A stretch of DNA of 40,114 nucleotides. Origin: a virus. Below the pieces are notes generated by a model. That model saw nothing but the letters and a program-made list of their open reading frames with translations. It was not told the DNA's origin and ran no database searches. Below, piece after piece: positions 1 through 8,611 of this stretch; the first letter of the stretch is position 1; every line of letters begins with the position of its first letter. Position numbers and translations under genes: made by a program. The DNA lies in IMG/VR virus record IMGVR_UViG_3300045967_000017, positions 1 to 40,114 of that record; one strand, 5' to 3'.

Positions 1-376
1 CACCGCCGGAACCACCGCCAGCGATGACATGAACAACATTATCGCTGCTGTTCCAGTCGCTAAGAGATGTCCATGTCTGGCCGCTGGCCGATGTTGAGGT
101 CAAAACGACAGTTGTCTTGGTGCCTCCTCCACCACCACCAGCAGTGGATTTGCCTCTTGGCGGGATCACACCGGGAAGCATGGCTTCCCAAATCCATTCC
201 GGCTCCTTTATCGGGAACCATCGACGCAGTTCCATCAGGGAGGCTTCGCGCCAGTCCTTCGGCAACTGGAACTGATCATACTCGACGTGGTCGGTGGCGT
301 AGCTCTTGCCGAAATGAACACGCTCCAGCGGCGTCGGCTGGATAATGGCGGGCGGTGGAAGGTCGAGCAGGAACAT
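1..376 (-). CDS. Glycine-rich virion protein, N-terminal part (cut by window start)
   Basis: This is the first 125 codons of the glycine-rich protein that is complete at 39056-40075. The ATG at 376-374 overlaps the TGA of the collagen-like fibre gene (TGATG). The translation matches the right-end copy except for three residues: His for Arg in the ATD(H/R)VEY stretch, Met for Tyr in ASL(M/Y)EL, and Thr for Ile just after the first glycine run. The remaining nucleotide differences are silent. If the ends are joined, this is the same gene, not a second one. Its function is unknown; see the entry for the complete copy. Confidence 0.85.
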   Translation of the reverse strand, partial: MFLLDLPPPAIIQPTPLERVHFGKSYATDHVEYDQFQLPKDWREASLMELRRWFPIKEPEWIWEAMLPGVIPPRGKSTAGGGGGGTKTTVVLTSTSASGQTWTSLSDWNSSDNVVHVIAGGGSGG

Positions 377-415
377 CAGGTCGTCCTTCTGAAAACGCCA
401 GTGATCCAGATTTTG
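1..415. repeat. Imperfect terminal direct repeat, left copy
   Basis: These bases align without gaps to 39700-40114, the last bases of the window. By hand I count ten mismatches, at 120, 209, 221, 224, 233, 234, 235, 242, 245 and 288, so about 97.6 % identity. The match begins at the first base of the window and ends at its last base. This is what overlapping ends of a circular or terminally redundant molecule look like. The clustered mismatches suggest two variants in the sequenced population, but a real gene duplication is not excluded. Confidence 0.9.
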
Positions 416-3400
416 GTCGAGGACTGCACCCAGTAGGCGATGGCGACAGTCTCGGTCGTGGTGATCGTGATCGGGAAGGCCTCGACGCCGGTCGCAGGCA
501 CCCATGCCGAAGCCAGCGCCAGAGTCCGCGACGAAGTGGTCGCCGTGAACAGCAGCATTCCTGTCTGGCCGATCTTGGTGTTCGTCGGCGCGCCCAGAGT
601 CCGGTTGCCCGCGAGAGCCAAGGGAGCATTGGATGCGCCACCGAAATTGAATCCCGTCGACATATCGACCGCAATGGTCGTTGCATCGGTCAGGACTCCC
701 AGCTCGGCTGCACTCCATACAGCGGCGGCGCTGAGCAGCTTGCTTGCTGTCGCCGCCCGATATTCCGCTGCCGTGGCAATCGCAGCGGTCGCCATCTTGG
801 CGTAGGTGATCAGACCATCGCCGATCATGCCAATGGTGAGAGCGCCAAAACCAAGGGCATCGCCAACACGACGCAGGAAGGTGTCGTTGGCGGCGGCGGC
901 TATATCGGCTCTTGAACCGGCGCTGTTAGCCGACCGGCCAAGTATGGAAACTGCCGCGCCGCTTGCCGCCGTGACACGGGCATCGGCAGCAGAGTTGAAG
1001 TCGCTGATGGTTGAGGAAAGCTGCGTCCCGGTGTGGGTGGCGCGGTCGCGCAGGTTGGCATCAGTGTCGTTAGACGTCGCGCCGGTCGCGATGCCACCAA
1101 GCTTGGTGTCATCAGCAGCCGTGAACACATGGTTCGTCGTACCGTCGACAACCGTATCGGCGCTTTGGGTACCAGTGTGATTGGCTCTGGCGAAGGCATC
1201 GCTATTGACGTTTGTCGGATCGTAGACAGACTTTACCATGTCGCCGGATCCTGCCCCGGCGCTATAACCCTGTGATTTCACCCATGCAGTAGTGGCAATC
1301 GATGTGCTGTTGTCTGATCCAGAAACGGTCGGGGCAGTTGGAGTTCCGGCGAATGCAGGGCTGTCCGCGAATACCGCCGCACCGGTTCCCGTCTCGTCCG
1401 AGAGAAGCGCCCGCAAGCCCGCGCTATCGGAGAAGGACGAGCCGCCAGCCGGATCATTCTTCCAGCCACGAACGCCACTGCCATCGGTGCCATAGACCTT
1501 GTTGGTGCCGGGGGACGCAGTGTCGTTGACGAGGTTGAGCGTCCTGTCTGCGGAGAGGTTTCCGCCGCCGGTCAGCGAATGCTGCGTCGAGACGTTGCGG
1601 GTAGTGTTGACCTTATCGCCATCGAGTTCGTTGATCGCGGCCTGCACATCGGTCGCGGCCACTCCGCCAGCCGGTGTGTTGCCGATATTGCTGCCGCCAG
1701 CGCCTGCGAACAACGCGGCACCTGTGCCAACTTCATCGGTAAGCAGTCCGCGAAGGTTGGCGCTATTCGGAGTCCCGACGAAGGTATCAAAACCGCTGGC
1801 GCGTGTGATCGCTGCCCATGATGTCAGGTTGGCGTTCGCAGCCTGATAGAGCGAGTTGAGCGCGGTCTTGAGGGTTGACCACAGCCACTTAGTCTTGGCG
1901 TTGCTGGCGGCGCTATCGAATCCGGCAATCTGGTCGGCATCGACGATGCTAGCCTTGGTGGCATAGGCGGTGTTTCCGGTGGCAGTAGCGATGCCGCCCG
2001 TCACGAATGCAGTTGTCGCTATACTGGTGTCATTGTCGCCAGCGGTCGCAGTCGGCGCGGTCGGATTGCCGGTGAGCGCCGGACTGTCGGCGAACACAGA
2101 AGCACCAGTTCCCGTCTCGTCGGTCAGCAGAGCGCGAAGATTGGACGAGGTTGGGTTGGCGACAAAGGCATCGAAGCCTGTGGCTCTGGTGATCGCCGCC
2201 CATGAGGTCAACGTCGCATTGGTTACCTGATAGAGCGTGTCGAAATAGGTCTTGAGCGTGGCTTTCACATTCGCCCAAGTGACCTTCTTGCCAGCATTGC
2301 CTGCCGCGCTGTCGGAGAGCGGCATCGTGTCAGCATCGATCGGAGTCGCCTTGGCGGTGAATCCGGTGATAGCCGAGCCGACTGCGGTGGCGAAGTCCGA
2401 GATCGTAGACGCGATCTGTGTTCCGGTGTGGTTTGCCCTCGCCAGCAGCGTGGCATCGGACGAGTTCGCGGTCGCGCCCGTTGCGATCCCGGCGAGCTTG
2501 GTCTTTTCGGTCGCGGTGTAGGCCTTGTTGGTAGTGCCATCGGTGATCGTGTCGGCGGATTGTGTTCCGGTATGGTTGGCGCGATTGAGCAGGGTCGCAT
2601 CGGACGAGTTCGCAGTTGCACCGGTCGCGATGCCGGTCAGCTTGGTATCCTTTGCGGTCGTGAAGCTGGCCGTGGTCGCCTGCAGCACGGAACTAAACGC
2701 CTGCACGGTGACGCCGATTGCGGCAGAGATCCTTGCATCGGCGGCGGCAGCGAAGTTGCTGATGGTCGAGGCAAGCTGACTGCCGTGATGGTTCGCACGG
2801 TCAAAGGCATCGCCATTGACCAGAGTCGGATCGTAGACCGCCTTGGTCATGTCGCCGACGCCAGTGGCGGCACCTTCGATGGCGATCAGGACTCGAGCAC
2901 CGTCCGTCAAGGCTGCGCCGGAAGTGTCGAACGGCGTGACCGGTACTTCGTAGTAAATGCCATCATCGACCGGCGTTCCGGTGATGTCGTAAGCCGTGAA
3001 TTTGGTCGCATCGTCCTTGTCTTGGACGAGCACCTGACCGCCGTCATCGAGCATCAGTTTCAGGAGAGTGGAAGCATCGACCCCGGTCGCCGAAATGTTG
3101 TGAATCCACATCTTGGTGGCGAGGTCCGGATTCGCATTATCGAACCGCACCTGTCCGCTGGCAGGCGGCTCGGTCGTGGTATTGCGATATGTCCACTCGC
3201 CGGTTCCAAACGTACCGCTGCTGCTGCCGCCAACCGAATGGATGATCGGATTTGCAGGATCCGTGTCGTCAACCGTGATGTTCGATCCGGCCACGATCGA
3301 TTGAACAACGCCATCGGCACCAGCCGGTCCTTCCGGTCCTGCGGGGCCGGGAACCGTGCTATCAGCGCCTGCCGGTCCTGCCGGTCCTTCCGGTCCTTCC

Positions 3401-3738
3401 GGTCCTTCCGGACCAGTTTCACCGGCTGGACCCTGTGGACCCTGTGGACCAGGAACAATGCTATCTGCTCCAGCCGGTCCTTCCGGTCCTGCGGGGCCGG
3501 GAACCGTGCTGGCCGCTCCTGTCGGACCCTGCGGTCCTTGTGGACCCGCTGGCCCTTGCGGTCCTGTAGGACCGGGAACGCTGCTGTCCGCGCCAGTTGG
3601 CCCTACCGGACCCGCTGGTCCCTGCGGACCCTGTGGACCCGGAGGTCCGGGCGGACCCGCGCCGCCGAGACCGGCGACCTCCACAACGACAGGAACCGGG
3701 GGAGGTGCGACCACATCGATGACAACGATATCGTTCAC
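376..3738 (-). CDS. Collagen-like phage fibre protein (1120 aa)
   Basis: A large virion fibre. Residues about 28-142 are Gly-Pro-X collagen-like repeats ([20 protein letters not shown] and similar), which are known to trimerise in phage fibres. The rest is repetitive, low in cysteine, and built from modules such as [26 protein letters not shown] and ANHTGTQ, each present several times. The C-terminus ([10 protein letters not shown]) resembles the end of the second fibre at 26474-27454 (YITSVLRRG). The ATG overlaps the stop of the upstream gene (ATGA), and its own TGA overlaps the next start (TGATG), so it is translationally coupled. It lies between head-tail connector and head closure genes, an unusual place for a tail fibre. 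It could be a head fibre or a receptor-binding tail fibre. Confidence 0.8.
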   Translation of the reverse strand: MNDIVVIDVVAPPPVPVVVEVAGLGGAGPPGPPGPQGPQGPAGPVGPTGADSSVPGPTGPQGPAGPQGPQGPTGAASTVPGPAGPEGPAGADSIVPGPQGPQGPAGETGPEGPEGPEGPAGPAGADSTVPGPAGPEGPAGADGVVQSIVAGSNITVDDTDPANPIIHSVGGSSSGTFGTGEWTYRNTTTEPPASGQVRFDNANPDLATKMWIHNISATGVDASTLLKLMLDDGGQVLVQDKDDATKFTAYDITGTPVDDGIYYEVPVTPFDTSGAALTDGARVLIAIEGAATGVGDMTKAVYDPTLVNGDAFDRANHHGSQLASTISNFAAAADARISAAIGVTVQAFSSVLQATTASFTTAKDTKLTGIATGATANSSDATLLNRANHTGTQSADTITDGTTNKAYTATEKTKLAGIATGATANSSDATLLARANHTGTQIASTISDFATAVGSAITGFTAKATPIDADTMPLSDSAAGNAGKKVTWANVKATLKTYFDTLYQVTNATLTSWAAITRATGFDAFVANPTSSNLRALLTDETGTGASVFADSPALTGNPTAPTATAGDNDTSIATTAFVTGGIATATGNTAYATKASIVDADQIAGFDSAASNAKTKWLWSTLKTALNSLYQAANANLTSWAAITRASGFDTFVGTPNSANLRGLLTDEVGTGAALFAGAGGSNIGNTPAGGVAATDVQAAINELDGDKVNTTRNVSTQHSLTGGGNLSADRTLNLVNDTASPGTNKVYGTDGSGVRGWKNDPAGGSSFSDSAGLRALLSDETGTGAAVFADSPAFAGTPTAPTVSGSDNSTSIATTAWVKSQGYSAGAGSGDMVKSVYDPTNVNSDAFARANHTGTQSADTVVDGTTNHVFTAADDTKLGGIATGATSNDTDANLRDRATHTGTQLSSTISDFNSAADARVTAASGAAVSILGRSANSAGSRADIAAAANDTFLRRVGDALGFGALTIGMIGDGLITYAKMATAAIATAAEYRAATASKLLSAAAVWSAAELGVLTDATTIAVDMSTGFNFGGASNAPLALAGNRTLGAPTNTKIGQTGMLLFTATTSSRTLALASAWVPATGVEAFPITITTTETVAIAYWVQSSTKIWITGVFRRTT

Positions 3739-4079
3739 GGAGATGATCCTGTGATGTCAGGGATGACGGTCACCCTGCCCGCGAGGACGGTCGAGACGTC
3801 ATCGTTCGGATAGGTTAGCTGCAAGTCCCAGGCAGCGTTGCTTCGTGGCAGGCTGTTGCTCGCGTCTGCAGTCAGCAGGGCATTGATGATGTTCGGGGTC
3901 TCGATCTCGCACTCGATCGTTGCGATCTTGCAGCCGCCCGACTTGTCCCGGATTTCGGCGTCCACGACCACGCCAGACAGATCGACCGGCTCGGTCTTTT
4001 CCACATCCGCCCAGAGCAGGAACTTCCATCGGTTGGTGTCGCCCCGGTAGATCGTCAGGGAATGTTGGCCGGGAAGCAT
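3735..4079 (-). CDS. Small structural protein, BppU N-terminus-like
   Basis: 114 residues. The pattern of a short beta-rich domain ([15 protein letters not shown] near the start, then [14 protein letters not shown], then WDLQLTYPN) resembles the N-terminal attachment domain of baseplate or upper fibre proteins (BppU type). I recognise it by pattern only. I chose the ATG at 4079 rather than the GTG at 4085 because GAGG lies 8 bases before the ATG and only 2 before the GTG. It sits directly before the collagen-like fibre and overlaps it by four bases. It may therefore be the adaptor that anchors that fibre to the virion. That role is inference. Confidence 0.6.
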   Translation of the reverse strand: MLPGQHSLTIYRGDTNRWKFLLWADVEKTEPVDLSGVVVDAEIRDKSGGCKIATIECEIETPNIINALLTADASNSLPRSNAAWDLQLTYPNDDVSTVLAGRVTVIPDITGSSP

Positions 4080-4095
4080 CGCCACATCCTCTGCC

Positions 4096-4401
4096 CTATG
4101 CCAGCGCCGGATCGCGAAGACGATGCAGGATGGCCGTCACCTCTGGCGCCAGATAACCAAGCGCAACCTGGCTGTCCTCCTCTCCGATATTGCGATCGTC
4201 GTATAGTTTCGACAGCACCATCAGCGTTGCGGCCTCGACGATCGCACCGTGCACACTGTCGATCGCAGTCCAATCGGATGGTTTCTTGATGTAGTCGAGC
4301 ACGATCGCCGAGGCGTGTGCGATCCTGCGCTCGATGTCGGCGTCGTCGTCGGTGTGATCGACACGCAGATGCGCCTTGGCAACGTCGAGGGTGATCGTCA
4401 T
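4096..4401 (-). CDS. Head-tail connector protein (HK97 gp6-like)
   Basis: 101 residues, the usual size for the adaptor ring that binds the portal and lengthens the head-tail connector. The N-terminal part, MTITLDVAKAHLRVDHTDDD, is typical: a short hydrophobic start followed by AKxHLRVD. After it comes an alpha-helical domain with ERRIAHASAIVLDYI and a long helix ending in the LYDDRN region. The ATG at 4401 overlaps the TGA of the collagen-like gene upstream (ATGA). The position soon after the portal gene is normal for a connector. The matching head closure protein lies far downstream at 38697-39056, because two fibre-like genes are inserted between them. Confidence 0.8.
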   Translation of the reverse strand: MTITLDVAKAHLRVDHTDDDADIERRIAHASAIVLDYIKKPSDWTAIDSVHGAIVEAATLMVLSKLYDDRNIGEEDSQVALGYLAPEVTAILHRLRDPALA

Positions 4402-5003
4402 TTGGTGGCACTCCTTCCGTCGCGGCCGCGTTTGACCGCCAGCCTCCATCCGGCGCTGGTCTCCGGCTTGTCGGCGGTTGCCTGCTGGGCGATCCACAAC
4501 GAGCCGCCGAACGACACTGCATCGCCGCGCTCGTATTCCTGCTCGGCCCGGTAGACGCCGCGGTCGAGTACGATCGGCAGGCAGACCGGAAATTCTTTCA
4601 CCCTGTCGCTTTGCGTGAAGCGGAACGTCACCTGGCGCTCACCGTCGTAGTCGACGACAAGGTCGTCGAAGCCGAACCCGTCCAAGCCATCCCTGCCAGG
4701 ATCTCCGGGCCTGCCGGGATCTCCGTCGCGGCCGACCACCAGGCCGAGCGTCTGCAGGCTGCCATCGGACAGCGTGATGACGAGCTCGCCGGCACGGTTG
4801 ATCATGGCGGCAGCGAGGCCGATGCCGTCCCTGCCAGGATCTCCGGGCCTGCCGGGCTCGCCAGGCTGGCCTGGATCGCCCTTGTCGCCTTTCTGGGGCT
4901 GCCGGTCCTCCAGCGCCTTCACACGCGCCCCAAGGGCCGCCAGCGGCACCGAAACGGCATCCAGCAGGCGATCGACCATCGCGGCCATGTCAAGCTGTGG
5001 CAT
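4398..5003 (-). CDS. Collagen-like structural protein with carbohydrate-binding-like C-terminus
   Basis: 201 residues. A short helical N-terminus (DRLLDAVSVPLAALGARVKALEDR) precedes two collagen-like blocks, GDKGDPGQPGEPGRPGDPG near residue 37 and GDPGRPGDPGRDG near residue 91. They are separated by a beta-rich segment, NRAGELVITLSDGSLQTLG. The C-terminal 50 residues (YERGDAVSFGGSLWIAQ, then KPETSAGWRLAVKRGRDG) look like the CBM5/12-type fold common in phage appendages: Y-x-x-GD-x-V followed by a tryptophan-rich end. The start at 5003 overlaps the portal gene by 14 bases. Lying next to the portal, it is a candidate head decoration or appendage protein that contacts cell-surface glycans. That role is inferred. 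Confidence 0.7.
   Translation of the reverse strand: MPQLDMAAMVDRLLDAVSVPLAALGARVKALEDRQPQKGDKGDPGQPGEPGRPGDPGRDGIGLAAAMINRAGELVITLSDGSLQTLGLVVGRDGDPGRPGDPGRDGLDGFGFDDLVVDYDGERQVTFRFTQSDRVKEFPVCLPIVLDRGVYRAEQEYERGDAVSFGGSLWIAQQATADKPETSAGWRLAVKRGRDGRSATK
4690..4856. repeat. Direct repeat inside collagen-like coding sequence
   Basis: A 29-base identical sequence occurs at 4690-4718 and at 4828-4856. Both copies encode the same run of Gly-Pro-Arg/Asp collagen-like residues in the protein at 4398-5003. They could allow deletion or expansion of the segment between them by slippage or recombination. Confidence 0.8.
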
Positions 5004-6405
5004 CGCCCATCCATCCTTCCGCCACGCGCTGCTCGAGCCGCGCCATGAAAGTCTTGGTCGGATCCGGCTCCTCATCTTGCGGCGGCCCGTCCTCATCTGG
5101 CTCGTCGGGTTCGGCCGGCTTCGGCGCCGGATTGGCCGGGGCGAACGGGTCCGCCTTCTGGTCGCGCTTGGCAAGCGCGGCGAGCGAGTAGTTCTGTTGC
5201 TGCAGGTACGGCGACGCGCCTCCATTGACCGGCGGAAGGTTGAGCCGACGCCTTGCCTCGTTGGGCGCCATGATGCCTGCTCCGACCGCATCGGACAGCG
5301 ATTTCACGTGTGTCGCCGTGTCCAGGCGCAGGAGATCGTCAAGGTCGAACTCGGTGCCGTAGGGCGCCGGCAGCTCGAGCCCCTCGTCGAGGCACATCTC
5401 GATCGCCTCGATGAAGATCTGCAGGCATTGCGAATAGTACTGCTGGTCAAGCGCCTCGACATTGTTGGCGGTCGGCATGGGTCCGAGGCCAAGCTTGTAG
5501 GGCGGTACGCCGAACGCCGCGCAAATCGCCTCGGCGGCGCCCTTCTGCTGCTCGACTACCTGCGCATCGGTCGCCTTGACCGCCAGCGGCTCGAATTTCA
5601 GGCCATCGGCCAGCACCGCCACCGATCCGGCATTGGCGCCGCCGAAATTCTCCTGCCATCGCGATTTCATCCTGGCGACGGCGTCGTCGGCCATCGCGCC
5701 CGGCGCGGTCAGGATACCGCCCGGCATCGCCCGGTTGCCGAAAAACTGCGTCTCGTTCTTCTGGATCGACAGCCCCTGCAGCGCCGGTCCGCCGGCCGCG
5801 TACATCTTCGAGAGCCCGATCAGCGGATGGTAGAACGTGTCCTGGCGGTCGTGGATGATTTCCCGGGCAGGCGCCACGACATTGTCGTTGCCGGAAAGGC
5901 CGGCCAGGTCGTCGCGCCGCAGCTCGTAGTAGACATCGCCATTCGGCGCCACCAGGACCGTCACATGGGCGGGATCCAGCACATGCAGCCTCACCACCAC
6001 GCCGCGCTGGTCGCGCTGCTTCAGCACATAGGCGTTGCCGTGGATGAGCTTCGACTGCACCCAGGAGGCGACGAACTGGATCCGGTTCTGGTAGCCATTC
6101 GGCTTTCTGAGCACTGGGCTGAAAGCCGGGCTGTCCGCCTCGCTCCAGATGCCATTTTCGTCCTGGCTGACCAGCCGCAGCCGGCATTTTGACACGTCGG
6201 AGGATATGAGATCGATGCAGCGGAAGACTGGCCAGAACGACAGCCAGTCCTCGATGCGGATCTCGTCGTTCCTCTGCCAGGCGCCGGCATAATGGTCGTG
6301 CACGATGACTGGCCACCAGCCACCACGGGCGTTGTCCCACGCCGTGACAGGATGCAGCGTCTCGCGCCGCGCCGCCTTGGTGATCGACAGGCCGAAGATC
6401 TTCAT
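4990..6405 (-). CDS. Portal protein (HK97 family)
   Basis: 471 residues, normal for HK97-type portals, which form the dodecameric ring at the DNA entry vertex and the motor docking site. Typical features are WPVFRCIDLISSDVSKC in the N-terminal wing, LIHGNAYVLKQRD in the core, a NETQFFGNRAMPGGIL segment, and VPPYKLGL followed by NNVEALDQQYY before the C-terminal crown. The last 60 residues are proline- and acid-rich and probably disordered. The ATG at 6405 overlaps the stop of the small gene upstream (ATGA). Here the portal follows the capsid gene rather than preceding it, a change from the usual order of terminase, portal, protease, capsid. Confidence 0.95.
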   Translation of the reverse strand: MKIFGLSITKAARRETLHPVTAWDNARGGWWPVIVHDHYAGAWQRNDEIRIEDWLSFWPVFRCIDLISSDVSKCRLRLVSQDENGIWSEADSPAFSPVLRKPNGYQNRIQFVASWVQSKLIHGNAYVLKQRDQRGVVVRLHVLDPAHVTVLVAPNGDVYYELRRDDLAGLSGNDNVVAPAREIIHDRQDTFYHPLIGLSKMYAAGGPALQGLSIQKNETQFFGNRAMPGGILTAPGAMADDAVARMKSRWQENFGGANAGSVAVLADGLKFEPLAVKATDAQVVEQQKGAAEAICAAFGVPPYKLGLGPMPTANNVEALDQQYYSQCLQIFIEAIEMCLDEGLELPAPYGTEFDLDDLLRLDTATHVKSLSDAVGAGIMAPNEARRRLNLPPVNGGASPYLQQQNYSLAALAKRDQKADPFAPANPAPKPAEPDEPDEDGPPQDEEPDPTKTFMARLEQRVAEGWMGDATA

Positions 6406-6638
6406 TCGTCCCCGGCCTCGAGCTTGCGGGTCTTGTAGGTCTTGGCCTTGGGTTTGGGCCTATCCCCGGCCTCGGCCTTCGCCGGCTTCCTCGCCGGCTT
6501 CGGAGTTTCGGTCGCCCGCTCGGCCTGGCGGGTGGCGATGAGGGTGCGCGCGTAGCGTTCGTCGAGTTCGAAGGCCTCGCCGGCTTTCAGCGCCTTGCCG
6601 CCGATTCTGATGGGAGCTCTTGCAATCAGCGATGCCAT
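6402..6638 (-). CDS. Small head-module protein of unknown function (78 aa)
   Basis: 78 residues. The N-terminal half, IRIGGKALKAGEAFELDERYARTLIATRQAER, is a recognisable pattern of small proteins encoded beside capsid and portal genes in many phages; no activity is known to me. The C-terminal half is lysine-, proline- and alanine-rich and probably disordered. The gene lies between the capsid gene, after the hairpin at 6667-6694, and the portal, with which it shares an ATGA overlap. It could be a head accessory or connector-associated protein. I cannot assign more. Confidence 0.75.
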   Translation of the reverse strand: MASLIARAPIRIGGKALKAGEAFELDERYARTLIATRQAERATETPKPARKPAKAEAGDRPKPKAKTYKTRKLEAGDE

Positions 6639-6658
6639 TTGCCGCGTCTCCTTCCCTT

Positions 6659-6694
6659 CGAAAAGAGGCGGCCCGCTGTAGGTGACGGGCCGCC
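6659..6694 (-). terminator. Hairpin after capsid gene, possible partial terminator
   Basis: Perfect 9-base arms, GGCGGCCCG at 6667-6675 and CGGGCCGCC at 6686-6694, with a 10-base loop. Read on the minus strand, the hairpin is followed by CTCTTTTC. It starts about 15 bases after the capsid stop codon. It could be a leaky terminator or a 3' stabiliser that raises capsid mRNA above that of the downstream genes. Confidence 0.55.
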
Positions 6695-6709
6695 CAGGTG
6701 GCGGTCCCC

Positions 6710-8062
6710 CTACGGCGTAACCACGCCGGTGTAGTTGGCGCCGGTGATGTAGGCGACAGCGGTATCGACCACCCGCCGCCAGGTGATCATCCGCTCGGCG
6801 CGGATGCCCACGCAGTTGTTCTGCCAGAGATTGAACGTCGCGGTGCTCGGATCAGCAGGAGCGTCGTTCATCTCGAGCGTCGCCTCGCGCGAGATCGAGA
6901 TCGAGACGCCGCCATCGTCGGCGATCATGATCCGGCTTGCGTCGATGATAGCCAGGATGCCTGCCGGAACTGCGTTGGAGATGACCGCCGGCACGCCGAG
7001 TATGTTGCCGGCATCGGCGCCCGTCGGGCTGAGATTCGGGAATTCAGCCTGACCGAGCGGATTTTTCAGCATGGCAAGCTGCATTCCGATCGTCTTCGTC
7101 GTGATGAAGACCGGCGTTTCGAAATCCGCCGCGGCGATCAGCAGCGCCTGGATGTCGGCGTTGGCGTCCTCCGATGCCGTTCCCGACGACGGAATGCCGA
7201 CCACGCCGTTGAGGATGGATCCCGGTCGCACGCCGGCCGCCGCCGCGATCGCCGGATCGATGAAGTTCTGATCGAGGAACTTGGTGATCACCTTGACCAG
7301 GTTGGAACGCACCTCGGTCTCGGCATTCGGCCGCGAGAACCTGACCAGTTCCTCCGACAGCACCACGATGCCGGCGACCTTGTTGACGCCCAGCGTCACC
7401 TCGCCGAATTTCATTTCACCGACCGGCTTGGCCTTGGCCTCACCGACCCACTTGACCAGGCTGTCCTGCAGCACGGTGACCAACCTGGTGTTGAACGGCA
7501 CGTATCTGAGGCCGGGAACGCGGCCGATGATCGTGGCCGGCCGGATAAGATCGAGGATCTCGTCGGCCATCGTCTGGTATTCGACCAGCGGCTTCGCCCA
7601 GTCGGCATCGGTCGTCGTGCCGGCGGTCACCGCCGCCTTCAGTGCAATCTCGACCTCAGGCGTCGAATTGTGCCACCGCTTGGCGATCTCGGCTGCCTGC
7701 ATCACGTTGCCCTGTGCCGCCGCATACGCCATCACGTAGCGGGTGAAGGCGGTGCCCTTGGGCAGGGTCTGCTTGAGCACGATGGCGCTGGCGCCGCTGC
7801 GGACTACCGCCGCCTCTTCCGGCGTTTTTGCTCCGCTCACCGGCGTGGCCCTGGCCTTGTTGAGCTTCTCGACCGCCTGCATGCGGGCGAGATCGGCGTC
7901 GACCGCCTTCAGCTCGTCCTCGAGCGTGTCGAATTCCTCCTGCTCCGCGGCGTCGGTCGAGCGGCCGTCCTCGGCCGTTTTCTGCATGATTTCCGTCATC
8001 CTTGCCGCCTTGGCGGCGCGGGTCGCTTCCAGCGAAGCGATCTGTTCGGCGAGCGTCTTCAT
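6710..8062 (-). CDS. Major capsid protein from internal start (nested in protease-capsid fusion)
   Basis: The ATG at 8062-8060, codon 184 of the fused frame, is preceded by AAAGGAGGG at 8078-8070 with 7 bases between. This is one of the best ribosome binding sequences in the window. Initiation here would give a 450-residue capsid protein with its delta-like coiled coil but without the protease. The head needs about 415 capsid copies and few protease copies, so a nested start fits the known stoichiometry. Nested starts are known in lambda C/Nu3. That both products are made is inferred; the motif and start are visible. Confidence 0.65.
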   Translation of the reverse strand: MKTLAEQIASLEATRAAKAARMTEIMQKTAEDGRSTDAAEQEEFDTLEDELKAVDADLARMQAVEKLNKARATPVSGAKTPEEAAVVRSGASAIVLKQTLPKGTAFTRYVMAYAAAQGNVMQAAEIAKRWHNSTPEVEIALKAAVTAGTTTDADWAKPLVEYQTMADEILDLIRPATIIGRVPGLRYVPFNTRLVTVLQDSLVKWVGEAKAKPVGEMKFGEVTLGVNKVAGIVVLSEELVRFSRPNAETEVRSNLVKVITKFLDQNFIDPAIAAAAGVRPGSILNGVVGIPSSGTASEDANADIQALLIAAADFETPVFITTKTIGMQLAMLKNPLGQAEFPNLSPTGADAGNILGVPAVISNAVPAGILAIIDASRIMIADDGGVSISISREATLEMNDAPADPSTATFNLWQNNCVGIRAERMITWRRVVDTAVAYITGANYTGVVTP

Positions 8063-8611
8063 GGCGCTGCCCTCCTTTCGTCGGGTTGCGCCCGTGACGC
8101 CGGGCAGGGTCTTGACGGAGCGCAGTCCCTGGCCGGTCGCGGCCCGCTGCGCTTCGTCGATGGATTTGATAGAGGTGATGCTGGCGTCCTGGTTGGCCGC
8201 GACGGTTACCGCCGACAGCTCCAGCCATTCCCAGCTCTTGAAGCGGGTGCCGCCCCAAGGGTTCTTCGCGTCGATCGCTTCACTTTCCAGCGCACGGAAC
8301 CCGATCGACAGGCCGCGCACCAGCTTCGACTTGATATAGCGCCAGGCCTTGTCGATCCCCTCGTCGACGCCCTTGACCACCGTAGCGGCGATCTCGATGC
8401 CGTCTTTCGACACCTTGGCTTCGGTGACGTGGCCGATCGGCTGGCGGCTGTCATGCTGGTAAAGCAGCGGCAGCGGCAGCGCGAACTTCACGCCCTCAGG
8501 CTCGACGATGTCCTCCATGCGGTCGGGCGAAGGCGTCGAGGCGATGCCGCGGATCTCGCGTTTGTCCTCGTCGACCGACTTGATGTCGAGAACGGCATAG
8601 GCGCGGTTCAT
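6710..8611 (-). CDS. Prohead protease fused to HK97-fold major capsid protein
   Basis: 633 residues in one frame. Residues 1-180 match the S78/U35 prohead protease family: LYQHDSRQPIGHV (His53), VRGLSIGF (Ser102) and ELSAVTVAAN near 131-140. From about residue 184 a coiled-coil segment (EQIASLEATRAAKAARM) resembles the scaffolding delta domain. The HK97-fold capsid follows, with ITKFLDQNFIDPAI, VFITTKTIGMQLAMLK and an end in ERMITWRRVVDTAVAYI. In HK97 phages the protease digests the delta domains during head maturation. The start at 8611 forms ATGA with the terminase stop. A strong internal ribosome site at codon 184 suggests that capsid is also made separately (see 6710-8062). Confidence 0.92.
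   Translation of the reverse strand: MNRAYAVLDIKSVDEDKREIRGIASTPSPDRMEDIVEPEGVKFALPLPLLYQHDSRQPIGHVTEAKVSKDGIEIAATVVKGVDEGIDKAWRYIKSKLVRGLSIGFRALESEAIDAKNPWGGTRFKSWEWLELSAVTVAANQDASITSIKSIDEAQRAATGQGLRSVKTLPGVTGATRRKEGSAMKTLAEQIASLEATRAAKAARMTEIMQKTAEDGRSTDAAEQEEFDTLEDELKAVDADLARMQAVEKLNKARATPVSGAKTPEEAAVVRSGASAIVLKQTLPKGTAFTRYVMAYAAAQGNVMQAAEIAKRWHNSTPEVEIALKAAVTAGTTTDADWAKPLVEYQTMADEILDLIRPATIIGRVPGLRYVPFNTRLVTVLQDSLVKWVGEAKAKPVGEMKFGEVTLGVNKVAGIVVLSEELVRFSRPNAETEVRSNLVKVITKFLDQNFIDPAIAAAAGVRPGSILNGVVGIPSSGTASEDANADIQALLIAAADFETPVFITTKTIGMQLAMLKNPLGQAEFPNLSPTGADAGNILGVPAVISNAVPAGILAIIDASRIMIADDGGVSISISREATLEMNDAPADPSTATFNLWQNNCVGIRAERMITWRRVVDTAVAYITGANYTGVVTP

Noticed and set aside
207-246. 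Clustered mismatches between the terminal repeats as a diversity-generating retroelement target
   Set aside because: The changes are not limited to adenines of a template and no reverse transcriptase gene is present.
3310-3660. Repetitive DNA that could suggest a CRISPR array
   Set aside because: The repeats are codon-phased, of variable length and encode Gly-Pro-X. There are no regular spacers.
2428-3813. Plus-strand frames with collagen-like or Ser/Arg-rich translation across the fibre gene
   Set aside because: Gly-Pro codons read as Gly-Pro on the complement too, so collagen-like sequence on both strands is expected. The minus frame is complete and fits the operon.
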